This document shows positions 1 to 6,601 of a DNA stretch of 7,727 bases, in pieces. Numbering within the stretch: the stretch's first letter is position 1; every line of letters starts with the position of its first letter. Source of the DNA: Candidatus Hydrogenedentota bacterium (lineage in GTDB: Bacteria; Hydrogenedentota; Hydrogenedentia; Hydrogenedentales; SLHB01); NCBI GenBank assembly GCA_013349485.1, contig DUZM01000159.1:1-7727 (forward strand), in the 5' to 3' direction. Below the pieces are notes generated by a model. It did not search any database, was not told the DNA's origin, and was given only the letters and a program-made list of their open reading frames with translations. Both the position numbers and the translations under genes were made by a program.

Positions 1-760
1 ACTCGTTCGAGAAAATCTCGACTTCGACGTAGCCGGCAAACCCCGTTGATTCCACCCAACTGCGGATCCCGCGAATCGGGATGCAGCCTTCACCCATGAG
101 CCCGCGATCATTGAGCATATCGCGGGTGGGGGTGCGCCAATCGCTGACGTGAAACGACAGGATTGACGGCCCGGCGCGTTTGATCTCGGCTTCGAGTGCC
201 GGGTCCCACCACAGGTGGTATACGTCCACCGTTGCGCCTATCCAAGGACTCGCAAGGGTTTCGATCATATCGTTGGCTTGCCCGAGCGTATTGACGGCCG
301 ACCTCGAATCGGCGTACATGGGATGCAGCGGTTCGATCGACAGCCGCACGCCGGCTTGTTCGGCATGCGGCAACGTCGCGGCGATCCCGTCCAGGATTTG
401 TTTGCGCGCCTCGTTCAACGGAAGACCCGGGACGGCGCCGCACACCAGCACCACAAGCGGCGCGCCGATAGCTGCGGCTTCGTCAATGGTGCGCCGGTTG
501 TCATCGATGGTTTTCTGTCGGGCCCGTTCGGTTGCTGCGGGGAAGAAGCCGCCCCGGCATAGGCTGACCATCTCCAACCCCGAGTTTTGCAGTATGCTGG
601 CGGATTCATCGAGCCCTTGCGGTTCGAGATGTTGGCGCCATACCGTAATGCCGGGCACGCCCGCCTTAGCGTATGCCAAGGCCGCCTCCCGCAGCGACCA
701 CGGTTTCGTCGTCATCGTGTGGATGCAGAGTCGTGAGAAGTCTCCCAGAGGAGCAACCAT
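1..760 (-). CDS. Sugar phosphate isomerase/epimerase-family TIM-barrel protein (C-terminus off the left edge)
   Basis: This gene reads on the minus strand and has no stop before the left edge; 253 codons are visible. The translation fits the xylose-isomerase-like / AP-endonuclease-2 TIM-barrel family. Likely metal-site residues are spaced as in that family: Glu143 in SIEPLHP, Asp179 with His182 in VDVYHLWWDP, His204 in FHVSDW, and Glu248 in EVEIFS near the visible end. Family members isomerise or epimerise sugars, keto-sugars or inositol derivatives, usually in the cytoplasm. No signal peptide is seen. The substrate cannot be told from sequence. I chose the ATG at 760 because GGGGA lies 6 nt upstream; an in-frame ATG at 787 would add nine residues but has no clear ribosome binding site. 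It lies 57 nt after the dehydrogenase fusion gene on the same strand, so the two are probably co-transcribed. Sure of the family; the function is open. Confidence 0.85.
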   Translation of the reverse strand, partial: MVAPLGDFSRLCIHTMTTKPWSLREAALAYAKAGVPGITVWRQHLEPQGLDESASILQNSGLEMVSLCRGGFFPAATERARQKTIDDNRRTIDEAAAIGAPLVVLVCGAVPGLPLNEARKQILDGIAATLPHAEQAGVRLSIEPLHPMYADSRSAVNTLGQANDMIETLASPWIGATVDVYHLWWDPALEAEIKRAGPSILSFHVSDWRTPTRDMLNDRGLMGEGCIPIRGIRSWVESTGFAGYVEVEIFSNE

Positions 761-817
761 ACTAAGTCCCCGCTTGCCGAGGGTCATGGCGCCGTCGTTC
801 AGTGGCGCCGCACGTGT

Positions 818-2293
818 TTACGCACATTTCGAACACACGCCGTTGGTGAGTTCCCGCCCTCGTTTGCCGTCTTCGTACTCTTTGATGTTGTCGAAGGTAG
901 TATCGGCGATGTTGACCAAAGCTTCATGCGTAAGAAAGGCCATGTGGCTTGTGACGATCACATTGCCGAAGCCCATGAGTCGCGCCAGTACGTCGTCCGT
1001 GATGACGGCATCCGAGAAGTCCTCGAAGAAATACTCGCTTTCCTCTTCGTACACGTCGAGTCCTGCGCTGCCGACTTGGCCGCTTTTCAGGCCGTCGATA
1101 AGGGCCTGGGTGTCGATGAGGGCGCCCCGGCTCGTGTTGATGATCATCACGCCGCGTTTCATTTCTGCGATGGCCTTGGCGTCGATGAGGTGGCGCGTCT
1201 CGGGGGCCAGAGGCACGTACAGGCTGATAATGTCCGACTGCCGCAGCAACGCCTCGAGGGTCGTGTATTGCAGGCCGGGGCGGTTTGCCAATTCCGTGTT
1301 CGGGAACTTGTCGAGGGCAAGGATCCGACAGCCGAACCCCAACAAGACTTCTACGGCGCACCGGCCTATGCGTCCTGTGCCGATCACGCCCACCGTTTTC
1401 CCGTGGATCTCGAAACCCACGAGCCCGTCAAGGGCGAAATTGCCTTCCCGCACCCGGTTGTATGCGCGGTAGATGCGGCGGTTCAGGGCCATCATCAGTG
1501 CTATGCTGTGTTCGGCGACGGAATGCGGCGAGTACGCGGGCACGCGCACCACGCTTATGCCGCACCGTTCGCAGGCGGCGATGTCGACGTTGTTGTATCC
1601 TGCGCAACGCAAGGCGATTAACTCGACGCCCATCTCCTTCAGCCGCTCGACGACGAAGGCGTCCACCGTGTCGTTGACGAAGACGCACGCGACCTTGTAA
1701 CCCATGGCGGACGACGCGGTGTCGAAGGTGAGCCGGTGGTCGAAAAACGTGAGGCCGTAGTCGCGTTTGTTCCGTGCCTCGAGTATGCGCTGGGTATACG
1801 TCTTCGCGTCGAAAACCGCGACTTTGAGGCCCGTTTCGCGATCGAGGGACTGCAACTTCGCCAGTATGGTCGATTCTTTGCGTGCGTGTCGGCTCATGAA
1901 GGTGAGGAGGGCCTTTGCCATGGCGCTGTTCGACTCGAGCAAACGCTGAAACGTCACCCGATCCAAGACCCAGAGTTCAACGCGGCCGCGGGCCTCGAGC
2001 GTGGCCGAACGCGGCTCGTCGAGAAAAAGGCTCGTCGCGCCGCCAAAGTCGCCCGGGCCGAGGGCATCGATCTCGACCCGATTGCCGCGTTCGTCTTTCT
2101 TGAAAACGCGGACCTCGCCGGATTTGACGATGTATAGGCGGTCGCCTCGTTCGCCTTCCGAGAAGATTACGTCGGCCGGATCGAATGATTGCAGCTGCGT
2201 CTTTTCTTCCAGCAGCGCGAGCGATGCTTTGTCGAGTTCCGAGAAGCACTCGACTCGTTTCAGCAGTTCCTTAAGTAGGTTCTTGTCTGCCAT
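818..2293 (-). CDS. Cyclic-nucleotide-binding-type domain fused to LdhA-like D-lactate dehydrogenase
   Basis: The product is 491 residues in two parts. Residues about 1-140 form a CAP_ED/cNMP-binding-type beta-barrel (SEGERGDRLYIVKSGEVRVF, then a phosphate-binding-cassette-like stretch at 82-99 ending in PRSATL). Residues about 156-491 align over their whole length with E. coli-type LdhA, the NADH-dependent enzyme that reduces pyruvate to D-lactate. Visible are RCAGYNNVD (229-237), the Rossmann motif GVIGTGRIG (302-310), and the catalytic triad Arg389 (NTSRG), Glu418 and His450 (TSHMAFLT). The cassette keeps its Arg (Arg95) but has Gly85-Ala86 where cAMP binders have Glu. ATG 2293 has a GAGGG ribosome binding site. 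The frame stays open to 2842, but the upstream extension looks non-coding and spans the promoter. No start codon lies at the domain junction, so the parts are made as one chain. Ligand control of D-lactate formation is inference; another 2-ketoacid substrate is possible. Confidence 0.9.
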   Translation of the reverse strand: MADKNLLKELLKRVECFSELDKASLALLEEKTQLQSFDPADVIFSEGERGDRLYIVKSGEVRVFKKDERGNRVEIDALGPGDFGGATSLFLDEPRSATLEARGRVELWVLDRVTFQRLLESNSAMAKALLTFMSRHARKESTILAKLQSLDRETGLKVAVFDAKTYTQRILEARNKRDYGLTFFDHRLTFDTASSAMGYKVACVFVNDTVDAFVVERLKEMGVELIALRCAGYNNVDIAACERCGISVVRVPAYSPHSVAEHSIALMMALNRRIYRAYNRVREGNFALDGLVGFEIHGKTVGVIGTGRIGRCAVEVLLGFGCRILALDKFPNTELANRPGLQYTTLEALLRQSDIISLYVPLAPETRHLIDAKAIAEMKRGVMIINTSRGALIDTQALIDGLKSGQVGSAGLDVYEEESEYFFEDFSDAVITDDVLARLMGFGNVIVTSHMAFLTHEALVNIADTTFDNIKEYEDGKRGRELTNGVCSKCA

Positions 2294-2367
2294 TGCACCA
2301 CCCTCTCGAAAAGAGCCGGGCACGGCTTGCCTGAGGCCGATGCGCGCCCGGAAACTCGACCCCGAAA

Positions 2368-2396
2368 AGTGTACCCCACGGCGCCGCTGAATCCAA
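2368..2396 (-). promoter_or_regulatory. Candidate sigma70-type promoter for the dehydrogenase-fusion unit
   Basis: Read on the minus strand there is TTGGAT (2396-2391), a 17-nt spacer and TACACT (2373-2368). The boxes match 3/6 and 4/6 of the consensus. Predicted initiation near 2361 would give a leader of about 68 nt. That leader holds a short hairpin, AGCCG/CGGCT, at 2314-2327. The spacing is ideal but the boxes are weak, so this is tentative. Confidence 0.35.
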
Positions 2397-2405
2397 ACGC
2401 GCCTT

Positions 2406-2434
2406 TTGCATTCGCTGCGAAAACGTGTTAGATT
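2406..2434 (+). promoter_or_regulatory. Candidate promoter for the zinc-ribbon/argDFG unit
   Basis: TTGCAT (2406-2411) is followed by a 17-nt spacer and TAGATT (2429-2434). A TG one base upstream of the -10 (2426-2427) makes it an extended -10 type. Initiation would fall near 2441, leaving about 220 nt of leader before the first gene. An imperfect inverted repeat, TTTTGCA (2404-2410) with TGCGAAAA (2416-2423), overlaps the -35 and spacer and could be an operator. No convincing ArgR box was seen. The promoter is about 30 bp from the divergent minus-strand promoter, so the two regions nearly abut. Confidence 0.4.
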
Positions 2435-2659
2435 AACGGCTTCTCTAATAGAGGCCAGGCCGACAGCCGCCTTTCCTGCCGCGTGTCCATGACGGATCCG
2501 CCATCCTGTGGCGGTCTTGGGGAATGGCCGGCCAGCGCAGTTTCTGTCCTCGTGAGAACGCGCGAGAACGAAGCGGGGCGTGTGGCGGGAGGCAACCAGC
2601 CCATCCGCTGCAGGTCCGGACGGCACGGCCGAGTGATCATTACGGAGGCGTCGGAACGG
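2435..2659 (+). other. Long untranslated leader / intergenic stretch with hairpins
   Basis: Together with 2294-2405 this forms the 366-bp gap between the two divergent genes. No protein gene is convincing here: the open frames look like random GC-rich sequence. Two local hairpins are visible. One is CTCT/AGAG (2443-2453) flanked by GGC/GCC, at the predicted transcript start. The other is a perfect CCGCCA/TGGCGG stem with a 5-nt loop (2498-2514), with no T-run after it. The stretch could be a 5' leader of the arginine unit or hold a small RNA. I recognise no known riboswitch. Confidence 0.3.
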
Positions 2660-2953
2660 GTGCCGACCTACACGTATCAATGCAAGAAATGTGCGCATAT
2701 TCATGAGATTTTCCATGCGATGAGCGCGAACCCGCGCATCCGGTGCAAGGCGTGCGGCGGAACCTGCAAGCGGCTGATAGGAACGGGCGCGGGTATTATT
2801 TTCAAGGGGTCCGGATTTTACGAGACCGACTATAAGCGCCAAGGGCCGGCGGACGGCACGAATGGCGCCGGGGGGAAGGCCGAACCGAAGGCGGAACCCA
2901 AGAGCGAAAAGGGCGGAACGAAGAGCGAGTCTACATCGAGCAAGGCCGACTGA
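2660..2953 (+). CDS. FmdB-type small zinc-ribbon protein
   Basis: This 97-residue protein begins MPTYTYQCKKC and carries two Cys pairs (Cys8/Cys11 and Cys29/Cys32) that form a zinc ribbon. It continues with the hallmark GAGIIFKGSGFYETDYKR (residues 43-60). This is the FmdB/CxxC_CXXC_SSSS family, named from a putative regulator of formamidase/amidase genes; its biochemical role is largely unknown, and a regulatory or RNA/protein-binding role is usually assumed. The last 37 residues are a low-complexity Lys/Glu/Ser/Gly tail, probably disordered and typical for the family. I chose the GTG at 2660 because the family starts with M-P-x-Y, with GGAGG 11 nt upstream. The same frame is open from an ATG at 2483, but that extension has no family resemblance. 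It is the first gene of the arginine unit, 78 nt before argD, and may be co-transcribed with it. Confidence 0.88.
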   Translation: MPTYTYQCKKCAHIHEIFHAMSANPRIRCKACGGTCKRLIGTGAGIIFKGSGFYETDYKRQGPADGTNGAGGKAEPKAEPKSEKGGTKSESTSSKAD

Positions 2954-3031
2954 GATTGAGCGTAGAGCGAACGCGCCACGTTCTGCCTTGTTCTTGGAAC
3001 GTCAATTCCCTCGAGAGGAAAGGAACCGCGC

Positions 3032-4219
3032 GTGGAGACAAGGGACATAAAGAAACTGAACGACCAGTTTATCATCAACACCTACGGCGAGCGGAAACTC
3101 GCCTTGGTGCGCGGCGAAGGCACGAACCTATGGGATGCGGACGGCAACGAGTACCTGGATATGTTCGCCGGGATTGCCGTGACCAATCTCGGCCATTGCC
3201 ATCCCGCCGTGACCGAGGCAGTCTGTGAACAGGCCCGCAAACTCGTCCATGTCTCAAACCTCTACTATATTGAACCGCAGGTGCAGCTCGCGGAGCTGCT
3301 CTCGAAGCATTCGTTCGCGGCGCGGTGGTTTTTCTGCAACGGCGGGGCGGAGGCGAACGAGGCCGCCATCAAGATCGCGCGGCGGTATTGGGCACAGAAA
3401 GGGACGCCCAAACCCGTCATTATCGCGGCGGAGCAGTCGTTCCACGGTCGGACTATGGCCACGATCGCGGCAACCGGCCAGCCAAAGTATCACCAGGGGT
3501 TCGAGCCGCTCTTTCCCGGCGTCCAACACGTACCATTCAACGATATCGACGCGCTGGGCAACGCCGTCGACGCCGACGTAGGCGCGGTTCTCCTCGAGCC
3601 GATCCAGGGCGAGGGCGGCGTTAACGTCCCCGACGAGGACTACTTGGGCAAAGTGCGGGGGCTGTGCGACGAGAAGCAGGTTCTGCTGATGTTCGATGAG
3701 GTCCAAACGGGGCTCGGGCGAACGGGTAAACTGTTCGCGTACGAACACTACGGCGTGACGCCGGACGTCATGACCCTCGCCAAAGGCCTTGGCAACGGGG
3801 TGCCGATTGGCGCGATGGGCTGCACGGAAGAAGTTGCCTCGGGTTTCGACGTCGGGTCGCACGCGTGCACGTTCGGCGGCAACCCGTTGAGCGCCGCCGC
3901 GGCCCTCGCCACCATGAATGTCCTTGTTACCCCCGGGTTTATCGAGGATGCGGCGCGTGTCGGCGCGCATTTCTTCGCGGGTCTCAACCAACTGGCCGGG
4001 AAATACGACGGGATCTGCGCGGTGCGGGGAAAAGGGCTGATGGTCGGCATCGAGATGAAGGAACCGGTGGCGCCGCTGGTGCAGAAGCTGTTGGAAGCCG
4101 GGATCATCTGCGGATCCGCCGGCCCAAAGGTGCTGCGGTTTCTGCCCGCGCTCATCATCACCTCGGCAGAAGTGGACGAGGTCGTCTCAAAACTTGACGC
4201 CGCGTTGGGAGAACGCTGA
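3032..4219 (+). CDS. argD: Acetylornithine aminotransferase
   Basis: ArgD is a cytoplasmic PLP enzyme that converts N-acetylglutamate 5-semialdehyde and glutamate to N2-acetylornithine and 2-oxoglutarate in arginine synthesis; some homologues also act in lysine synthesis. The 395 residues match the usual family length. Class-III aminotransferase motifs are in order: NGGAEANE (103-110, PLP phosphate), SFHGRT (136-141), EPIQGEGG (189-196), FDEVQTGLGRTG (221-232, Asp222 contacting the PLP ring nitrogen), Lys251 in LAKGLGNG (Schiff base) and TFGGNP (280-285). The GTG start at 3032 has AGGA 7 nt upstream and keeps the conserved N-terminal region; the first in-frame ATG would remove it. The stop overlaps the argF start by one base. 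Ornithine or GABA aminotransferases are related, but the arg neighbours settle the call. Confidence 0.96.
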   Translation: METRDIKKLNDQFIINTYGERKLALVRGEGTNLWDADGNEYLDMFAGIAVTNLGHCHPAVTEAVCEQARKLVHVSNLYYIEPQVQLAELLSKHSFAARWFFCNGGAEANEAAIKIARRYWAQKGTPKPVIIAAEQSFHGRTMATIAATGQPKYHQGFEPLFPGVQHVPFNDIDALGNAVDADVGAVLLEPIQGEGGVNVPDEDYLGKVRGLCDEKQVLLMFDEVQTGLGRTGKLFAYEHYGVTPDVMTLAKGLGNGVPIGAMGCTEEVASGFDVGSHACTFGGNPLSAAAALATMNVLVTPGFIEDAARVGAHFFAGLNQLAGKYDGICAVRGKGLMVGIEMKEPVAPLVQKLLEAGIICGSAGPKVLRFLPALIITSAEVDEVVSKLDAALGER

Positions 4220-5127
4220 TGTTTTCCGACCTCATTTCGCTGGCGGATCTGTCCTCGGACGACCTCCTTAGTTTGCTCGCGTTGGCCGATGAACTCAAGG
4301 CCATGCAGAAAGCCGGCAAACCGCATCGATTCCTCGAGGGTCAGACGTTGGCCATGATTTTCGAGAAGCCTAGCCTTCGCACGCGCCTGACTTTCGAGAC
4401 GGGCATATTTCAACTCGGCGGCCAGGGGATCTTCTACAAGTCCAAACTGGGCGAGCGAGAGTCGATCTCTGACGTGGCGCGAAACCTCGAACGATGGGTG
4501 GACGGCATCATGGCGCGAACGTTCAGCCACCGGGCCGTTCTGGAACTCGCCGAGTTCGCTTCGGTCCCGGTTATCAACGCGTTAACCGACAAACTACATC
4601 CGTGCCAGGTTCTAGCGGACGCGCAGGCGTTGCGCGAGCACAAGGGGGATTTTGCGAACTTGAAGCTCGCGTTTGTCGGTGATGGGAACAATGTGTGCGC
4701 CTCGTGGTTTAACTTCGCCGCGCGTATTCCGCTGAATGTGACGCTGGTGTGCCCGGAAGGATACGCCTTAGACGACGATGCGGCGGCGTTCGCGCAGCGC
4801 GAGGCCAAAGGCGAGGTAACGATAACACACGACATTGAAGCGGGCTTACAGGATGCGGACGCGGTATATACGGACGTGTGGACCAGCATGGGCCAGGAAG
4901 ACGAGCAGGCCGAGCGGGCCGCGGCCTTTGCGCCGTACCAGGTGAACTCGAAACTTATGGCGCTGGCCAAGAAAGACGCCGTTTTCATGCATTGCCTTCC
5001 GGCGCATCGCGGGGAAGAAGTAACCGACGACGTGGTGGACGGCCCGCAATCCATCGTTTTCGACGAAGCCGAGAACCGTCTCCACGCCCAGAAGGCCGTT
5101 ATGGTCGCCCTGATGAAGCGTACCTGA
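4219..5127 (+). CDS. argF: Ornithine carbamoyltransferase
   Basis: ArgF transfers the carbamoyl group of carbamoyl phosphate to ornithine, giving citrulline; it normally forms cytoplasmic trimers. The 302 residues are full length. Carbamoyl phosphate contacts are SLRTR (52-56), MARTFSH (98-104) and HPCQ (127-130). The ornithine side shows DVWTSMGQE (219-227, the D-x-x-SMG motif of true ornithine transferases) and HCLPAHRGEE (258-267, with the active-site Cys259). FVGDGNNVCAS (152-162) begins the second domain. The first binding motif is SLRTR rather than STRTR, a common natural variant. The start ATG shares a base with the argD stop (TGATG), and GGGAG lies 7 nt upstream inside argD, so translational coupling with argD is likely. 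The SMG loop and the complete neighbouring set favour the ordinary enzyme over an acetyl- or succinyl-ornithine transferase. Confidence 0.96.
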   Translation: MFSDLISLADLSSDDLLSLLALADELKAMQKAGKPHRFLEGQTLAMIFEKPSLRTRLTFETGIFQLGGQGIFYKSKLGERESISDVARNLERWVDGIMARTFSHRAVLELAEFASVPVINALTDKLHPCQVLADAQALREHKGDFANLKLAFVGDGNNVCASWFNFAARIPLNVTLVCPEGYALDDDAAAFAQREAKGEVTITHDIEAGLQDADAVYTDVWTSMGQEDEQAERAAAFAPYQVNSKLMALAKKDAVFMHCLPAHRGEEVTDDVVDGPQSIVFDEAENRLHAQKAVMVALMKRT

Positions 5128-5185
5128 GATCACCAAAGCAATTCAGTGCCACGGCAACGGAGTTCCATACGAGAGGATCGGCGGC

Positions 5186-6400
5186 ATGGCATCCAACGTT
5201 AAGAAGATAGTACTGGCGTATTCCGGTGGGCTGGACACATCGGTTATCCTGAAATGGCTCCAGGAAACGTATAAGGCCGAGGTGGTGGCGTTCATTGCGG
5301 ACCTCGGGCAGGGCGAGGAAACGGAGCCGGCTCGGGAAAAGGCCGTCGACACCGGGGCGTGCGCCGTGTACGTCGAGGATCTGCGCGAGGAGTTTGTCCG
5401 GGACTTTGTGTTTCCGGCGATGAAGGCCAACGCGATCTACGAAGGAGCGTATCTACTCGGAACGAGTGTTGCCCGCCCTTTGATTGCGAAGACGCAGATC
5501 GACGTCCTGCGGAAAGAGAACGCCGATGCCGTAGCGCACGGCGCAACCGGCAAAGGCAACGACCAGGTTCGGTTCGAGCTGACCTATTACGCCCTCGAGC
5601 CGAACGTTACCATCATTGCGCCGTGGCGCGACCCGAATTGGAATCTGACAAGCCGTTCGGCCATGATTGCGTATGCCAAGAAGCACGGCATCCCCGTGCC
5701 GGTTACGGCCGACAAGCCGTACTCGTCCGATCGGAACCTCCTGCACCTCTCTTTCGAGGGCGGCGTACTCGAGGATCCGTGGGCCGAACCGCCCGAAGAC
5801 ATGTTTGTGCTTACGGTGGACCCGCGACACGCGCCCGACGAACCCACCTACGTCGAAATCGATTTCGAGGAAGGCACCCCCGTAGCCGTAGACGGCGAAC
5901 GATTGTCGCCGGCCTCGCTGCTGGCGAAACTGAACGCCGCGGCCGGCGCGAACGGCGTGGGCCGCGTCGATATGGTCGAGAACCGGTTTGTGGGCATGAA
6001 ATCGCGCGGCGTGTATGAGACGCCCGGCGGAACGGTGCTCTACAAGGCGCACCGGGCCGTCGAGTCCATCACTATGGATCGCGAGGTCATGCTGCTGCGC
6101 GATCAGGCCTCGCCGAAAATCGCCCAATTGATCTACAACGGATTCTGGTATTCGCCCGAGATGAAACTGATGGTGGATTTCGTGGAAAGCACCCAGGAGA
6201 ATGTCACCGGGACGGCCCGACTCCGGTTGTACAAGGGCAATTGCGACGTCGTCGGCCGCAGAGCGCCGAAATCGCTCTACGACGAGAAGATCAGCACGTT
6301 TGAGGCCGACGAAGGCGCGTACCAGCAATCCGATGCCGGCGCTTTCATTAAGCTCAACGCCTTACGCCTCCGAGTCCGAAAAAGCGCCGGGCTTACGTAG
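5186..6400 (+). CDS. argG: Argininosuccinate synthase
   Basis: ArgG joins citrulline and aspartate using ATP, giving argininosuccinate, AMP and PPi; it is a cytoplasmic tetramer in characterised members. The 404 residues fit the common bacterial length. The N-type ATP pyrophosphatase P-loop is AYSGGLDTS (11-19). The synthase signature GATGKGNDQVRFE (119-131) follows. Further family blocks are APWRDPNWNL (145-154), NLLHLSFEGGVLEDPW (184-199), MKSRGVYETPGGT (271-283) and the C-terminal helix starting SDAGAFIKLNALRL (382-395). ATG 5186 has GAGAGGA 8 nt upstream. It follows argF by 58 nt on the same strand with no terminator seen between, so it most likely belongs to the argD-argF transcript. It is followed by a 481-bp non-coding gap, not directly by argH. 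Confidence 0.97.
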   Translation: MASNVKKIVLAYSGGLDTSVILKWLQETYKAEVVAFIADLGQGEETEPAREKAVDTGACAVYVEDLREEFVRDFVFPAMKANAIYEGAYLLGTSVARPLIAKTQIDVLRKENADAVAHGATGKGNDQVRFELTYYALEPNVTIIAPWRDPNWNLTSRSAMIAYAKKHGIPVPVTADKPYSSDRNLLHLSFEGGVLEDPWAEPPEDMFVLTVDPRHAPDEPTYVEIDFEEGTPVAVDGERLSPASLLAKLNAAAGANGVGRVDMVENRFVGMKSRGVYETPGGTVLYKAHRAVESITMDREVMLLRDQASPKIAQLIYNGFWYSPEMKLMVDFVESTQENVTGTARLRLYKGNCDVVGRRAPKSLYDEKISTFEADEGAYQQSDAGAFIKLNALRLRVRKSAGLT

Positions 6401-6423
6401 GGGTGTGCGTAATAGAGGCCGCG

Positions 6424-6432
6424 TGTTATAAT
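6424..6432 (+). promoter_or_regulatory. Perfect extended -10 promoter element after argG
   Basis: TGTTATAAT contains a consensus TATAAT (6427-6432) with the TG of an extended -10 one base upstream. There is no recognisable -35 at 16-18 bp, which extended -10 promoters can lack. It lies 24 bp after the argG stop and abuts the half-repeat. It could drive transcription through the gap towards argH, 450 bp away, or be a chance AT-rich patch. Confidence 0.35.
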
Positions 6433-6462
6433 CGTCATTGCGAACGAAGCGTTGCAGTCTCG
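6433..6462 (+). repeat. Degenerate half-copy of the GTCATTGCGAG-type intergenic repeat
   Basis: It starts CGTCATTGCGA, identical over its first 11 bases to the left arm of the full element at 6602. It continues as ACGAAGCGTTGCAGTCTCG, close to the common form of this family in other genomes (GCGAAGCGAAGCAATCTCG). No matching opposite arm is visible downstream before the second copy, so it looks like a solitary arm or decayed remnant. Confidence 0.55.
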
Positions 6463-6601
6463 TTTCCGACAAGGACTTACGCTGACGAGAGCGCCTCGTG
6501 GCTCCGGGCGAATGTTGGGGCGCGCCTCGCAGCGGCGTATAAGGAAAGTATTGTCGTGCCCACCATGCGATGCGTGACGCTTTCGACAGAACTGTCCAAA
6601 C

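Noticed and set aside
180..1472. Long plus-strand open frame (430 codons) across the isomerase/dehydrogenase genes
   Set aside because: It lies antisense to two clearly recognisable genes, and its translation is low-complexity Ser/Arg/Pro-rich with no family resemblance. It is a GC-rich shadow frame.
2446..2456. TAATAGAGGCC occurring here and again at 6410-6420
   Set aside because: Several 11-base repeats are expected by chance in a window of this size, and the flanks do not match.
2611..2640. CAGGTCCGGA match resembling the core of bacterial SRP (4.5S) RNA
   Set aside because: The following conserved part (AGGAAGCAG-like) is absent and no long closing stem is seen, so a 10-base match is likely chance.
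2483..2659. ATG at 2483 as an earlier start for the zinc-ribbon protein
   Set aside because: The added residues look random, whereas the family begins with M-P-x-Y exactly at GTG 2660, preceded by GGAGG.
2294..2842. Upstream in-frame extension of the dehydrogenase fusion to 2842
   Set aside because: The extra 183 residues are Arg-rich, show no family match, overlap the zinc-ribbon gene in antisense and span the likely promoter. A good ribosome binding site supports the start at 2293.
2978..3002. ACGTTC/GAACGT inverted repeat between the zinc-ribbon gene and argD, as a terminator or operator
   Set aside because: The stem is only 6 bp with a 13-nt loop and no T-run, so it is too weak to call.
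3254..3991. Minus-strand open frame of 245 codons within argD, and a similar 291-codon one within argG (5453-6328)
   Set aside because: Both are antisense to highly conserved enzymes and have no recognisable domains. They reflect codon bias at high GC.
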